Shown here piece after piece: positions 15,868-26,132 of a stretch of 64,000 nt of DNA (positions are counted from its first letter, which is position 1; every line of letters begins with the position of its first letter). Below the pieces are notes generated by a model. The model was not told where the DNA came from. It ran no database searches and saw nothing but the letters and a program-made list of their open reading frames with translations. The translations under genes and the position numbers were made by a program. Source of the stretch: an uncultured Collinsella sp. (GTDB lineage Bacteria; Actinomycetota; Coriobacteriia; Coriobacteriales; Coriobacteriaceae); the NCBI GenBank assembly GCA_902479095.1, contig CABSNL010000001.1, positions 1-64,000 on the forward strand, read 5' to 3'.

Positions 15868-17292
15868 CTATGCGAATGGCTCGTCCTGCTGTATGGGAAA
15901 CGTCACCGTAATGGTGGTTCCCACGCCCAACTCGCTCGACAGATCGAGCGTGGCGTGATGATACAGGGCCGCATGCTTGACAATGGCAAGCCCCAGACCG
16001 GTTCCGCCGCGCGCCTTGGACCTACTCTTGTCCACGCGATAGAACCGCTCAAATACCTTGCCCTGTTCTTCAGGCGCGATACCGATTCCCGTGTCGGCGA
16101 CCGCAAGGAACGGATGGCCTTCGTCGTTGGTGCCGCACTGCAGCGTAACCGTACCGCCGGGTCGATTGTAGCGGATGGCGTTGCTTGCCAGATTATAGAT
16201 GAGCTCGTCAATCAAGCGCGACACGCCCTCGATGACCACAGGCTTGGTCTCATGACTTATCGTCACATTCGCCTGACGGGCGACCTGTTCAAGACGCTGC
16301 TCAACCGCGTAGATGGCACGCGAGAGCTCAATAGGCTCCGTGGACCCAATGGGCACCGCCTCGCCCTCAGTTGCACGCTCGGCCTCGTCCAAGTTAGACA
16401 GCGTAAGGATGTCGTTGACAAGCGCTGCCAAGCGGCCCGCCTCACGATAGATGCGACCGCCAAAGTTGCGCAGGTCGTCCTCGCCCTCGACCATGCCGTT
16501 TGCGATGAGCTCGGCATAGCCCGAAATCGCCGTAAGCGGCGTCTTGAGCTCATGGGTGATATTCGCCGTGAACTCGCGGCGCATACGATCGTTGTCCGCC
16601 AGCACCGCCATTTGGCGCTTGAGTTCCTGGCGCTGCGACTCGATACGCTCAAGCATGGGGACCATCTCGGCATAGGCGTGCTCATAGCTACGGCGTGGGT
16701 GGTCCAAATCCACCTCTTGCAACGGCGCGATGATGGCACGGGACTCGCGGCGCGCCATAAAAAACGAGAGTACCGCGCCCGCTGCTGCGATAAGCAGCAT
16801 CGGCGCCACCATCGACAGCAAAATCGCTGCAACGCCAGGCTGGGCCTGCGCCAAGCGGACAACCTGGCCGTTATCAAGGGCGACGGCGCGATACAGCATA
16901 ATCTCGTCGAGCGTAGAGCTTGCGCGCTCCGCGGAACCCGAACCATTCTCAAAGGCCTCGATGACCTCGGGGCGATCGCCGTGGTTGGGCAGTGTGGAAG
17001 GCGACGCCTCGTTGTCGTAGGCAACCGATCCATCCTTGTTAATCAGCGTGATGCGCAAGTCCTCGCGATCGAGGCTACGCAAGAACGAGATGGGCTCCTG
17101 CTGCTCGTCGAGGGCGGCAGCAATGAGCTCGGTTTCCTGCGCCAGATTGGCACTCGTGGCATCCGCCAAGGTGTTTTGCACAAAGAACGCACCCAGCACC
17201 GTAAACGCCACGATAACCGCCATGGCGCAGACAAAGATCGTCACAAAAACGCGGTGGGACAGCGTATGTTTTCCCTGGGGGGCGAAGACCAC
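15868..17292 (-). CDS. PhoR-like sensor histidine kinase
   Basis: Membrane-bound histidine kinase of 474 residues. Helices lie near 15-38 and 155-180, enclosing an extracytoplasmic sensor domain of about 115 residues. The phosphoacceptor is His247 in FTANITHELKTPLTAISGY. ATP-binding boxes follow: NLASNAIRYN (N), DTGIGI (G1), FERFY (F) and GTGLGLAIV (G2). The GTG start is preceded by GGAGGAGTAA, which overlaps the stop of the response regulator gene. Position after pstB and a PhoB-like regulator suggests phosphate sensing. This is inferred from context. Confidence 0.9.
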   Translation of the reverse strand: MVFAPQGKHTLSHRVFVTIFVCAMAVIVAFTVLGAFFVQNTLADATSANLAQETELIAAALDEQQEPISFLRSLDREDLRITLINKDGSVAYDNEASPSTLPNHGDRPEVIEAFENGSGSAERASSTLDEIMLYRAVALDNGQVVRLAQAQPGVAAILLSMVAPMLLIAAAGAVLSFFMARRESRAIIAPLQEVDLDHPRRSYEHAYAEMVPMLERIESQRQELKRQMAVLADNDRMRREFTANITHELKTPLTAISGYAELIANGMVEGEDDLRNFGGRIYREAGRLAALVNDILTLSNLDEAERATEGEAVPIGSTEPIELSRAIYAVEQRLEQVARQANVTISHETKPVVIEGVSRLIDELIYNLASNAIRYNRPGGTVTLQCGTNDEGHPFLAVADTGIGIAPEEQGKVFERFYRVDKSRSKARGGTGLGLAIVKHAALYHHATLDLSSELGVGTTITVTFPIQQDEPFA

Positions 17293-17295
17293 GGG

Positions 17296-18024
17296 TTACT
17301 CCTCCGATGCGGTGGCCGCGGTGTCGTCACCTTCGGCACCATCACCGGCAGAAGGCTCGGCCAAGCGGTAGCCCACGCCGCGCACGGTCTCGATGGCGCT
17401 GGCATGCTCGCCCAGTTTTTGGCGAAGCGTCTGCACGTGCACGTCAACGGTGCGCGAACCGCCGTCGAAGTCCCAGCCCCACACGCTCTGCAGCAACGAC
17501 TCGCGGGTAAAGACCACGCCGGGCTTGCGCATGAGGTACTCGAGCAGGTCGAACTCGCGCAGGGTGAGCTTAAGCGGCTCGCCGGCAACGGTCACCTCGC
17601 GATGACTGGGCGAGAGCACAATGTCGCCCACGCTGAGCACATCGCTTGCCTGTTTGACCATGCCGCCGCGACGCAGCAGTGCGCGGCAGCGGCTCGCAAG
17701 CTCCATGAGCGAGAAGGGTTTAGTCAGGTAATCGTCGGCACCGCCATCGAGCGCCATCACCTTGTCGAGCTCGGTGTCCTTGGCGGTAAGCATCATGATG
17801 GGCACCGTCGCCGTCAGGCGGTCGGCGCGCAGGCGGCGCATAATCGCCAAACCATCGGTATCGGGCAGCATGATGTCGAGCAGGACAGCATCGGGTACCC
17901 GTCGCGCCACGGCGGCCTTAAACTCGCCATCGCACGAAAAGCCCTCGGCCTCGATTCCCTGCTTGCGCAGCGCGTAGACCGTCAGATCCCTGATGTTGTC
18001 ATCGTCCTCGACGTAATAGATCAT
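17296..18024 (-). CDS. PhoB/OmpR-family response regulator
   Basis: DNA-binding regulator of 242 residues. The receiver domain has the acidic pocket EDDD at the start, phosphoacceptor Asp50 in LLDIMLPDTDG, and the conserved Lys in LTKPF. The C-terminal winged helix ends with RTVDVHVQTLRQKLG and VRGVGYRL, the OmpR/PhoB signature. The ATG at 18024 is chosen because AAAGGGG precedes it; the longer frame lacks such a site. The acidic tail is unusual but harmless. It is coexpressed with the kinase downstream and probably with pstB upstream (64 bases apart). Confidence 0.92.
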   Translation of the reverse strand: MIYYVEDDDNIRDLTVYALRKQGIEAEGFSCDGEFKAAVARRVPDAVLLDIMLPDTDGLAIMRRLRADRLTATVPIMMLTAKDTELDKVMALDGGADDYLTKPFSLMELASRCRALLRRGGMVKQASDVLSVGDIVLSPSHREVTVAGEPLKLTLREFDLLEYLMRKPGVVFTRESLLQSVWGWDFDGGSRTVDVHVQTLRQKLGEHASAIETVRGVGYRLAEPSAGDGAEGDDTAATASEE

Positions 18025-18088
18025 GTTGAACCCCTTTGCGGCCGGCATGACCGCATCTTAACCCTAAAGGTACCTTTACTAGATGGTA

Positions 18089-18964
<876 letters not shown>

Positions 18965-19067
18965 ACCGCATACCTCCACATCGATATCAATTCAGCAGTA
19001 TCGATAGTAGAAATCGCGGCTCATATGCACGTGAGCGCATTGTCAAGTGTTTGTAAGGGCACGCTGG

Positions 19068-20306
19068 CTATGCGGCGGGCAGCTCGATGGTGAATGTCGT
19101 GTGTTCGGGCGTCGATTCACATGCAACGGTACCGCCGTGTGCCGCGATGATCTCCTTGGCAATAGCAAGGCCCAGACCGGCACCACCGCGATTGGTCGCA
19201 CGCGCCGCATCCAGGCGATAGAACTTCTCAAAGATCACCTTGAGCTTAGCCGCAGGGATAGGATCGCCCTGATTGATAAAGCGAACGCGCACGCCGCCAT
19301 CGTCTTGGCGCCCGGCCTCAATCGTGATAGTCGAGCCCTCATAGCTATAGGCGACGGCGTTTTTCATGATGTTGTTGAACACGCGAGCCATCTTGTCGCC
19401 ATCCACGAGCACCGTCAGGTCCTCGCGAATATCAACTTGGGCTTCCTTATGCTGCTCGTTGAGGATGGGATAGAACTCGTCAGCCACCTGAGCCAGCAGC
19501 AACCCCAGATCAACATAGCCGCGCGTGAGCACGATATCGTGGAAGTCAAAGCGCGTGATATCGAAGAACTCTTCGATGAGTGCATCGAGCCGGTGCGCCT
19601 TGTCGAGAGCCACGCCCGTAAAGTGCGCACGTTGCTCAACCGGCAGCTCAGGAGCCTCTTGCAGCAGCGAAAGATAGCCCACCACACTGGCAAGCGGGGT
19701 GCGTAGGTCATGTGCCAAGTACGTGACCAGATCGTCCTTGCGATGCGACTCGTCACGCAGAGCTTGCTGCACCTTGCGCTCACGGTCACGCACGCGGTTA
19801 AGGGCGCCCTCGACCTCCAAGAAGTCGCCGTCGATGTTGTCCCAGGCGTCGGGGTGATCGATCAGGCGATCTTGAATACGAGCGGCCAGCACACAATCGG
19901 CATGCTGCTCGCCCTGTTCGTAGCCCTGGTAGTACAGGGCGCGGCCACACAAGAACAGCACGCACGCGGCAAGCGCCAGCACAAAGCCAAGCATGTTGAA
20001 TACAAAGCCGGCATCGAACAGCACCGGCCCTTCGATGCCGCCGAGCGCCATGGCGCCAATCGCCAACGTCATGGCCCACGCGGCGCCGCCAATCACCATG
20101 CAGCGGCGCACGATCTCAAATCGATCGATCAGCAAAAAGCCGGCAAGCAGCACCGCCAAGATTCCAGCGATGTTATCGATGCCAATCAGCAGCAGGGTCA
20201 ACAAAAAGAGCAGCACCGTTGCAAGCGCGCGATTGTCGACAACCGACCTCACGTATTCAAAGAGTCGATCGGGCACCTCGAACGCTTGTCTATCGTCTTT
20301 TGTCAT
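19068..20306 (-). CDS. VanS-like sensor histidine kinase
   Basis: Histidine kinase of 412 residues from the ATG at 20306 (GAGGA upstream). Four helices lie in the first 122 residues with very short loops, so there is little outside sensing domain. The phosphoacceptor is His199 in YLAHDLRTPLASVVGYLSLL, a dimerisation sequence close to VanS-type kinases. NIMKNAVAYS, INQGDPI and GAGLGLAIAKEI form the ATP site. It follows its regulator by 26 bases. The divergent neighbour is a D-Ala-D-Ala carboxypeptidase, so a cell-wall signal is plausible. Confidence 0.9.
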   Translation of the reverse strand: MTKDDRQAFEVPDRLFEYVRSVVDNRALATVLLFLLTLLLIGIDNIAGILAVLLAGFLLIDRFEIVRRCMVIGGAAWAMTLAIGAMALGGIEGPVLFDAGFVFNMLGFVLALAACVLFLCGRALYYQGYEQGEQHADCVLAARIQDRLIDHPDAWDNIDGDFLEVEGALNRVRDRERKVQQALRDESHRKDDLVTYLAHDLRTPLASVVGYLSLLQEAPELPVEQRAHFTGVALDKAHRLDALIEEFFDITRFDFHDIVLTRGYVDLGLLLAQVADEFYPILNEQHKEAQVDIREDLTVLVDGDKMARVFNNIMKNAVAYSYEGSTITIEAGRQDDGGVRVRFINQGDPIPAAKLKVIFEKFYRLDAARATNRGGAGLGLAIAKEIIAAHGGTVACESTPEHTTFTIELPAA

Positions 20307-20332
20307 ATCAAGATCCTCACAAGCGAAAAGCG

Positions 20333-21028
20333 TTATTCGATGATGTAGCCGACGCCCCAGACGTTTTTGATAAAGCGCGGCTTTTGTGCGTCGTCGCCAA
20401 TCTTTTCGCGCAAGTGGCGAATGTGCACCATCACCGTATTGTTGGAGCCGGGCATAAAGTCCTCGTTCCATACCGCGCGGAACAGGTCCTCCACGCCCAC
20501 CACGCTGCCGCGATGCTCGACCAGATACAGCAAGATTGAATACTCGGTGGGTGTGAGGCGTACCGGTGCACCGTCCACCGTTACGGAACGAGCATCGCGG
20601 TTGATCTCCAAGCCGTCGAGCTGGAGGGTCGGCGACTCGGCCGCCTGTGCGCGGCTACCGTAGCTGGTGTAGCGGCGAAGCTGAGCGTGCACGCGCGCGA
20701 TGAGCTCCAGAGGACGAAACGGCTTAACCACGTAATCGTCCGCGCCAAGCGAAAGGCCCTCGATCTTGTCTTGCTGGGCATCGCGCGCCGTCAGCATGAT
20801 CACGGGATAGGTATGGCTGGAACGGATCGTACGCAGCAGCTCAAAGCCATCGATATCGGGCAGCATGACATCCAGCAGCGCCAGATCGAACTCCTGCTCC
20901 AAGATTGCCTTGGCAGCATCGGCCCCGCTATAGGCAATCTGGACATCAAAGCCCTCTTTTGTAAGGTAGATACCAACCAAGTCGGCGATGGCCTTTTCGT
21001 CATCAACTACCAAAATGCGCTCGTTCAT
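20333..21028 (-). CDS. VanR-like OmpR-family response regulator
   Basis: Regulator of 231 residues. The receiver reads ILVVDDEKAIADLVGIYL with phosphoacceptor Asp53 in LLDVMLPDIDG, and KPFRPLELIARVHAQLRRY follows. That stretch is very like VanR proteins. The winged-helix end has NNTVMVHIRHLREKIG and VWGVGYIIE. It is first in a two-gene operon with the kinase and divergent from the carboxypeptidase gene 198 bases away, so that gene is a reasonable target. No vanHAX-type resistance genes are present here. Confidence 0.92.
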   Translation of the reverse strand: MNERILVVDDEKAIADLVGIYLTKEGFDVQIAYSGADAAKAILEQEFDLALLDVMLPDIDGFELLRTIRSSHTYPVIMLTARDAQQDKIEGLSLGADDYVVKPFRPLELIARVHAQLRRYTSYGSRAQAAESPTLQLDGLEINRDARSVTVDGAPVRLTPTEYSILLYLVEHRGSVVGVEDLFRAVWNEDFMPGSNNTVMVHIRHLREKIGDDAQKPRFIKNVWGVGYIIE

Positions 21029-21180
21029 GCGTGCTCCTCTCGCGCTCCATTATGCCCGAGGGGGCGCCCGTCACACACAACAAGCGTGGGTGATTAAGTC
21101 GGCCTTAAGCACCCTTGTGCCCGTTCGGGCGCGGATGTGGGCCACGCACGCACGCGATGATCGCCGACGCCGGCAAACGA

Positions 21181-21186
21181 TATACT
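21181..21186 (+). promoter_or_regulatory. -10 box of the carboxypeptidase gene
   Basis: TATACT lies 40 bases before the GTG start. The -35 position is weak. Its position shows that longer upstream starts for the carboxypeptidase are unlikely. Confidence 0.45.
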
Positions 21187-21225
21187 CTTGTTCCAGAAGA
21201 GACCATCCCGTCGAAAGCGAAATCC

Positions 21226-22566
21226 GTGAAGTCCCTCACCTCTTTTGCAAAGCGCTCAGCCCAGCTTGCCGCCGGCTTTGTCTGCGCTATCGCCCTTGCC
21301 GCTGGCGTGCCCACCGTCGCCGGCGCCCAAGTGCTTACGACCGACAATGTTTGCGGCAAAACCGCCGATGCGCGCGGCATCACGGCCGAAAACCTGCCCG
21401 ATATCGATGCGACCAATGCCCTCGTCATGGGCAAAGACGGCACCGTCTACTATGGGCGCGGCGCCGATGAGCAGGTCAAAATTGCCTCGATCACCAAGGT
21501 CATGACCGCAATCCTAACCGTCGAGAATTGCAAGATGGACGAGAAGGTCACGGTGAGCAACGCTGCAGCCACCGTGGGCAATTCGACCGCCGGCTTGCTC
21601 GAAGGCGACAAGCTTACCGTGGAGCAGGCGCTGCGCGGCCTGATGATTCCCTCGGGCAACGACGCCGCCATCGTGCTCGCCGAATATGTGGGCAAGAAGA
21701 TCGACCCTAAGACCAAAGACGCCGAGGCCACCTTTGTGAAGGCCATGAACGAGCGCGCTAAGAAGCTCGGCTGTACCGGTACGCTTTTTGAAAACCCGCA
21801 TGGTCTGGACTTTGATGAGTGGGCTGGCGATATGCACTCAACCGCACATGACGTGGCGCTAATGATGCAGGAGGCCATGAAAAACGACACGATCCGCGAG
21901 GTCGTAGCGAGCGAGGATTCCTGGATCGAGGTCACGGGCGCCGACGGCACCGACCATTCGCATTCCATGGACACGCATAACTATTTGCTGGGCCAAGATG
22001 GCAACATCGGCGGCAAGACCGGCACCACCGACGACGCGGGCTATTGCTTTACGAGCGCCTACAACCGCGACGGCGACGAGATCTACACCGTTATTTTGAA
22101 CTCCACCACCACCGATCAGCGCTTTACCGATACCGCCACCCTTGCCAACTGGTACTACGGTCACAAGGTGACGGTCGCGATCGCCAACACGCAGGAAAAG
22201 ACCGCCAACGGCAACCCGCTTATGGCGCGCATTGGCCAAACCGACTGGACGGATAAGACAATCGACGCCACGCTCGCCGATCCCACGGCGCAAGCGACCG
22301 TGTTTTCTCTTGCCGGCGAGGTGACCGAAAAGGTTAGCTACGACGATCTTTCGGGCACGGTGCATGTGGGCGACAAGGTGGGCAGCGTTACGCTCAAGCA
22401 AGACGGCACCAAGATCGCCGTCATGGACCTGGTTGCTGACGAGGAAGGCGCAGGGCCGAATCCCATTGAGTGGCTCCTTGTGAAGCTCGACCGCCTGGGC
22501 CGCCGCATCGACAACCGCCCGCTCACAGCCGAGAGCGAGACCGTAGCCAAGGCGCCCGAGATGTAA
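21226..22566 (+). CDS. Serine-type D-Ala-D-Ala carboxypeptidase (DacA/PBP5, S11)
   Basis: Secreted or membrane-attached penicillin-binding protein that removes the terminal D-Ala from peptidoglycan stem peptides. The GTG at 21226 gives 446 residues and a clean signal peptide (SFAKRSAQLAAG, hydrophobic core, cut near AGA-Q at 34-35). Active-site motifs are S88-ITK, S143-GN and K264-TG. A PBP5-like C-terminal beta domain follows, then a short amphipathic end. It is one of few plus-strand genes and is divergent from the VanR/VanS-like pair. A terminator hairpin follows. Its ribosome site is weak. Confidence 0.92.
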   Translation: MKSLTSFAKRSAQLAAGFVCAIALAAGVPTVAGAQVLTTDNVCGKTADARGITAENLPDIDATNALVMGKDGTVYYGRGADEQVKIASITKVMTAILTVENCKMDEKVTVSNAAATVGNSTAGLLEGDKLTVEQALRGLMIPSGNDAAIVLAEYVGKKIDPKTKDAEATFVKAMNERAKKLGCTGTLFENPHGLDFDEWAGDMHSTAHDVALMMQEAMKNDTIREVVASEDSWIEVTGADGTDHSHSMDTHNYLLGQDGNIGGKTGTTDDAGYCFTSAYNRDGDEIYTVILNSTTTDQRFTDTATLANWYYGHKVTVAIANTQEKTANGNPLMARIGQTDWTDKTIDATLADPTAQATVFSLAGEVTEKVSYDDLSGTVHVGDKVGSVTLKQDGTKIAVMDLVADEEGAGPNPIEWLLVKLDRLGRRIDNRPLTAESETVAKAPEM

Positions 22567-22594
22567 GATCGAAGAACAATACACTCGCTGAAAG

Positions 22595-22623
22595 GAGGCG
22601 TCCAACGGGGCGCCTCATTTTTT
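22595..22623 (+). terminator. Terminator after the carboxypeptidase gene
   Basis: GAGGCG (22595-22600) pairs with CGCCTC (22611-22616), followed by ATTTTTT. Confidence 0.85.
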
Positions 22624-22625
22624 GA

Positions 22626-22907
22626 GGGTTCGAATCCCCAGATGCCCTTTCTCGATAATAAAAAAGGGCCCCCGATGGGACCCTTCTTTAAAGTTAAACT
22701 GGCGGAGAGCTGGGGATGTCCGGGCATGCTGCGCATGCCCTCCGGCTTCAAAGCCTGGCGGCTTTTCGCCCACGGGCTACAAACGCTTTCGCGTTTGCTT
22801 AACGCCCGTGCCCTCTCGGGTTCGAATCCCCAGCCTCCTTTCTCCGTACAAAAAAAGGGCCCCAAATGGGACCCTTCTTCAAATTCATACTGGCGGAGAG
22901 CTGGGGA
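22626..22907. repeat. tRNA-Ser-associated hairpin element between direct repeats
   Basis: A 91-bp left repeat (22626-22716) and a 90-bp right repeat (22818-22907) each hold a T-arm-like GGTTCGAATCCCC, a terminator hairpin and the last 17 bases of the tRNA-Ser gene. Between them lies a 101-bp core (22717-22817) with three hairpins: GGGCATGC/GCATGCCC, GGCTT/AAGCC and CAAACGC/GCGTTTG within a CACGGGC/GCCCGTG outer stem. The right repeat runs into the intact tRNA. Related cores occur beside tRNA-Arg (25943) and tRNA-Leu (31160). Confidence 0.75.
22851..22877 (-). terminator. Terminator of tRNA-Ser
   Basis: On the minus strand a GGGTCCCATTTGGGGCCC hairpin is followed by seven T. A near copy lies at about 22658-22685 in the left direct repeat. 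Confidence 0.8.
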
Positions 22908-22981
22908 TTCGAACCCCAGATGCCCTTTTGGGGCATACTCGCTTAGCAGGCGAGCACCTTCGGCCTCTCGGTCAGCTCTCC
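22891..22981 (-). tRNA. tRNA-Ser (GCT anticodon)
   Basis: A 91-nt class II tRNA with encoded CCA (plus-strand tgg, 22891-22893). Acceptor GGAGAGC pairs with GCTCTCC, the discriminator is G, the anticodon loop contains GCT (reads AGC/AGU), there is a long variable arm (ATGCCCC...GGGCAT), and the T-arm is GGGGTTCGAATCCCC. A promoter of form TTGCCC-N17-TACTAT lies upstream. Confidence 0.95.
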
Positions 22982-23073
22982 GTAACAGCCGTTCTATAGT
23001 AACCAAACAGCCAAGGATGGGCAAGAGGAAATTTTCTAATTGCCTAGCATCCTTTCCTCCTTGGAGGCTTCGC

Positions 23074-25515
23074 CTACCCCAGCGAGCGGTTGAGGGAGCC
23101 GAGCTCATCGTTACCCATGGTGCGCCACATTTGATAGATGCAGCCGCGCGCCAAGAAAAAGAAGCCGTTGTCGACGAGTTGCACGGCGGCATCCGCGAGT
23201 TGATTGGTCACGGCGGGCACCGGCGGCAGCTCAAGACCTGCCTTGCGGATGGTCTCGACAGCCTCCTCAAACGTGGGCGGTTTGATGACGCCCATCTCGT
23301 TCATAAGGCCCTGCATTTCCTCCTGCGCACTGCCGCCCGACTCCTCGCCGCGCGGCACCAGGCGATAACATGCCAGCGCCAGCTCGAGCTGGTCGCAGTT
23401 CCAGTAGGCGAATGCCAGGCGATAGAACAGGTAACCGATCGAAGGCCGGTCGCTGGCAATGCGCAGGCCGTGACGCGCTACCTCGATAATCTCGTCATAA
23501 CGCTCCAGGCGTGCTAACACGTTAATCAGGGCAAAGTGAGACTGCATGGACGAGCGCGCCAAGTCGTAGAGACGGCGCACCTCGGGCAGCGCACGCTCAA
23601 AGTCCTCTTGTTCGGCGTAAAAGCTGCAAATCTCGTGCTGGGCAAAATACAGCGCATCGGGAGCGCGAAGGATACGCACGGAACGGTCCTCCTCCATCAC
23701 CGGCAGCACCATGCGCACCAGCTGGTTGTCGCAGAACTGGGTCTGCACTGGGCCCGTCGCCAAAAGCTCAGCAACAGTACACTTGGCTTCCAGCTCCTCG
23801 ACAAGGCGAGAAAAGCCCTCGAAAGCACCGGCTCGGTCAACTTTGGATTGCTCGCGCAGCTCGACGACACGGGCGACATACGGATCGTTGTCCTCCTCCA
23901 TGACCTCAAGCTCGTCAGCCGTATCAGCGAGCAGCAGATCGCGAAGCGCAGGCGGCAATGGACGATGGTCATCGCGTGGTCGGGCGTGAACCTCTGCAGG
24001 CTCAATCATGTCCGGCGCATCTGCCTCATATGCCTCGAGCAAATGCTTGCAGGGCATGTCGTCCATATCCATGCTCTCAAGATCCTTGGCGACAGAAACG
24101 CAATCGGCCAGATAAGCCGCACGGCCAAAGGAGTACGTTTTAACAACGCGCTCGCCCTGCTCGCCGTCGGGAGCCGCAATCTGCACGTAGCAGCGCGTGA
24201 TGCGAGCACCCGAAGCAAAGCAAGCCGCCGCGAGTGTAAGCGCAATACGCGCATCGTGCTCGGTGGCCCATGCTGCGCGCTTAGGCTCATCTACCTCGCG
24301 CCAGGCGTCATCTTGAGCATCGTATTCGCGCCGCGGCATAGCATCGACAACCGTGCGGCCAAATCGCACCAGCATGATGCCCTCGGCGACGTTCGCTCGA
24401 TAGGTGTAATCGAGCCGCGTGACCACGTTGAGCGCTTCTACGATACGTGCAAAGCGGGTGCGAACGTCCCACTCTCCACCCGGCTGGCACGCAACCGTCC
24501 CCGGCTTGGCCCACGGGTTGTCATTCGACAGCGTTTCGAGCAAGCGAGGAACGTCGTTTGTCGTCTTGCTGATATGCCATAGGTCGAAGAGCGAGCAGCC
24601 CTCAAAGCTTGGCGACGAGGCAACGGGGCCCAACCCTGCTCCAATACGCTCAAGGATGCCCGATAGGCGGTTCAGGCGGCACTCGACGGCAAGCAGGGTA
24701 TCGATCTCGTCCTGGTCCAGCAGGCTACGGTCAAAATTGAGATAGAAGAGCCTCGAGCGATCGATGCGCGCCAGGCTCATTTCGGTTTTAGCCGCTATGG
24801 TGCGCAGGCGTGGCAGATTAACTTCGCCCATCAAAGCGGCGGCATAGCGCTCAATGCCACTTGGATTATCTGTATGGTCAATGCGGTAGAGCAACGTTTC
24901 AATTGCATCGGGCAGCGGCGTGGAATCAAAACCCAGCAGTACCTCAACCGGCTCGGGGAGTTTTACAAGTTTGATCTTGTCGACGGCATTTTTCATGCCC
25001 TCGTCGAGGCCGTCACCGTTTGCCGTGCTTGAGATGGAGTTTTCAGAATCGGCGAATATCACGTAACGCAAGAACATCGAGGCCATGAACTCGCCGTAGC
25101 GAAGGCTGCGCGTCGAATTCCACGTCTCGCGATCGGATTGTTCGCGCATGGTTCCTTCGGGAGAGCCGATGACTCGCGCCCGGGAGCGCATCGTCCCATC
25201 GGCACCCCTGACCGCAATCTCACCGATGTTGGAATCGGACTCGTCGAGAATCAGTTGCATGTCGGGATCGTCGGGCAGCGACATCTCGTTAACGGGACGG
25301 TCCACCTTATAGACCTCACCCGAAACGCTCACGTAGCCCAAAAGCGACACATGGCTTTTGCCGACGAATTCGACGACATAGCATGATTCATGCGGGTCCT
25401 CGCCAAAGAGCTTCCAAACCACGCCATACGAGCGTCCCGCAGGCTGCTCGGGCATGGCCGGAAAGCGCTTTTTGGGATCGAGAAACCTGAGCTTGTATGT
25501 CGGACGCTCTGCCAC
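23074..25515 (-). CDS. Large conserved hypothetical protein with C-terminal TPR-like repeats
   Basis: An 813-residue soluble protein with no signal peptide or membrane helix. I do not recognise the N-terminal two thirds, which mix beta-rich and helical sequence and include several acidic stretches around 510-570. The last 200 residues look like tetratricopeptide helices, for example ALYFAQHEICSFYAEQEDF, FALINVLARLERYDEIIEVA and GYLFYRLAFAYWNCDQLELA. The GTG start has AGGGTG upstream. The gene stands alone between tRNA clusters. A scaffold or protein-binding role is suggested only by the repeats. Confidence 0.8.
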   Translation of the reverse strand: MAERPTYKLRFLDPKKRFPAMPEQPAGRSYGVVWKLFGEDPHESCYVVEFVGKSHVSLLGYVSVSGEVYKVDRPVNEMSLPDDPDMQLILDESDSNIGEIAVRGADGTMRSRARVIGSPEGTMREQSDRETWNSTRSLRYGEFMASMFLRYVIFADSENSISSTANGDGLDEGMKNAVDKIKLVKLPEPVEVLLGFDSTPLPDAIETLLYRIDHTDNPSGIERYAAALMGEVNLPRLRTIAAKTEMSLARIDRSRLFYLNFDRSLLDQDEIDTLLAVECRLNRLSGILERIGAGLGPVASSPSFEGCSLFDLWHISKTTNDVPRLLETLSNDNPWAKPGTVACQPGGEWDVRTRFARIVEALNVVTRLDYTYRANVAEGIMLVRFGRTVVDAMPRREYDAQDDAWREVDEPKRAAWATEHDARIALTLAAACFASGARITRCYVQIAAPDGEQGERVVKTYSFGRAAYLADCVSVAKDLESMDMDDMPCKHLLEAYEADAPDMIEPAEVHARPRDDHRPLPPALRDLLLADTADELEVMEEDNDPYVARVVELREQSKVDRAGAFEGFSRLVEELEAKCTVAELLATGPVQTQFCDNQLVRMVLPVMEEDRSVRILRAPDALYFAQHEICSFYAEQEDFERALPEVRRLYDLARSSMQSHFALINVLARLERYDEIIEVARHGLRIASDRPSIGYLFYRLAFAYWNCDQLELALACYRLVPRGEESGGSAQEEMQGLMNEMGVIKPPTFEEAVETIRKAGLELPPVPAVTNQLADAAVQLVDNGFFFLARGCIYQMWRTMGNDELGSLNRSLG

Positions 25516-25689
25516 GAAATATCACCCTGATCGGCCGTCTAAAGAAAGAGCGCGCCACGGGCTCACCGAGGCGCATACTCGAAATCTTACACGAGTCGAT
25601 GAGAAATAGTCCCCTTTGACCGAGGTTCGAATCCATGCGGTGTTTACGTAAAAGAAAAGCCCCCGTCGCCGGAGGCTTTCAATTTCAAT
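25516..25689. other. Spacer with tRNA-like remnant and terminator for the first tRNA-Arg
   Basis: Contains a plus-strand T-arm-like GAGGTTCGAATCC (about 25622-25634), then a GCCCCCG...CGGAGGC terminator hairpin (minus strand) for the tRNA-Arg that follows. The T-arm fragment resembles the right end of the core at 25943-26078. Confidence 0.5.
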
Positions 25690-25766
25690 TGGTGCGGCGT
25701 ATAGGATTCGAACCTATGACGTTCTGATTCGTAGTCAGACCCTCTATCCAGCTGAGGTAACGCCGC
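25690..25766 (-). tRNA. tRNA-Arg (ACG anticodon), copy 1
   Basis: 77 nt with encoded CCA. Acceptor GCGGCGT/ACGCCGC, anticodon loop CTACGAA (ACG, read as ICG for CGN codons), T-arm ATAGGTTCGAATCCTAT. A promoter TTGACG-N17-CATAAT lies upstream (-35 at 25802-25807, -10 at 25779-25784, minus strand). Confidence 0.96.
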
Positions 25767-25888
25767 GACTTGTTGATTATTATGCACATGGACTGAATAA
25801 TCGTCAAGCGTTTTTCAAAAAAAGTTATTGAATTTGATTTTTACTCATTTTAATCACTTGATGCGATCTTCGACGCATCGCGATATAA

Positions 25889-26132
25889 AAAAGCCCCCGT
25901 TTCCGGAGGCTTAAAACTCAGTTGGTGCGGCGTATAGGATTCCGCGCATCCGCTGCGCGGATCCGCACCGGCTTCGCCCGCCTGCCGGCGGACTCGCCCG
26001 CTCGCTAAAAACGCTCCGCGTTTTCTTGACGCTCGCGCCTCGAACGAGGTTCGAATCTCCGCAATGCCCCCGTAAAGGAAAAGCCCCCGTTTCCGGAGGC
26101 TTAAAACTCAATTGGTGCGGCGTATAGGATTC
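25889..26132. repeat. tRNA-Arg-associated hairpin element between direct repeats
   Basis: Two 54-bp direct repeats with one mismatch (25889-25942 and 26079-26132) each hold the tRNA-Arg terminator hairpin and the final 20 bases of the tRNA gene. Between them lies a 136-bp core (25943-26078) with hairpins ATCCGC/GCGGAT, CCGGC/GCCGG and AAAACGC/GCGTTTT, ending in a plus-strand T-arm-like GAGGTTCGAATCTC. The right repeat continues into intact tRNA-Arg copy 2. About 75 central bases are nearly identical to the core beside tRNA-Leu. Confidence 0.8.

Noticed and set aside
19068..22566. Vancomycin resistance cluster
   Set aside because: Only a VanR/VanS-like pair and a common carboxypeptidase are present; no vanH, ligase or vanX gene.
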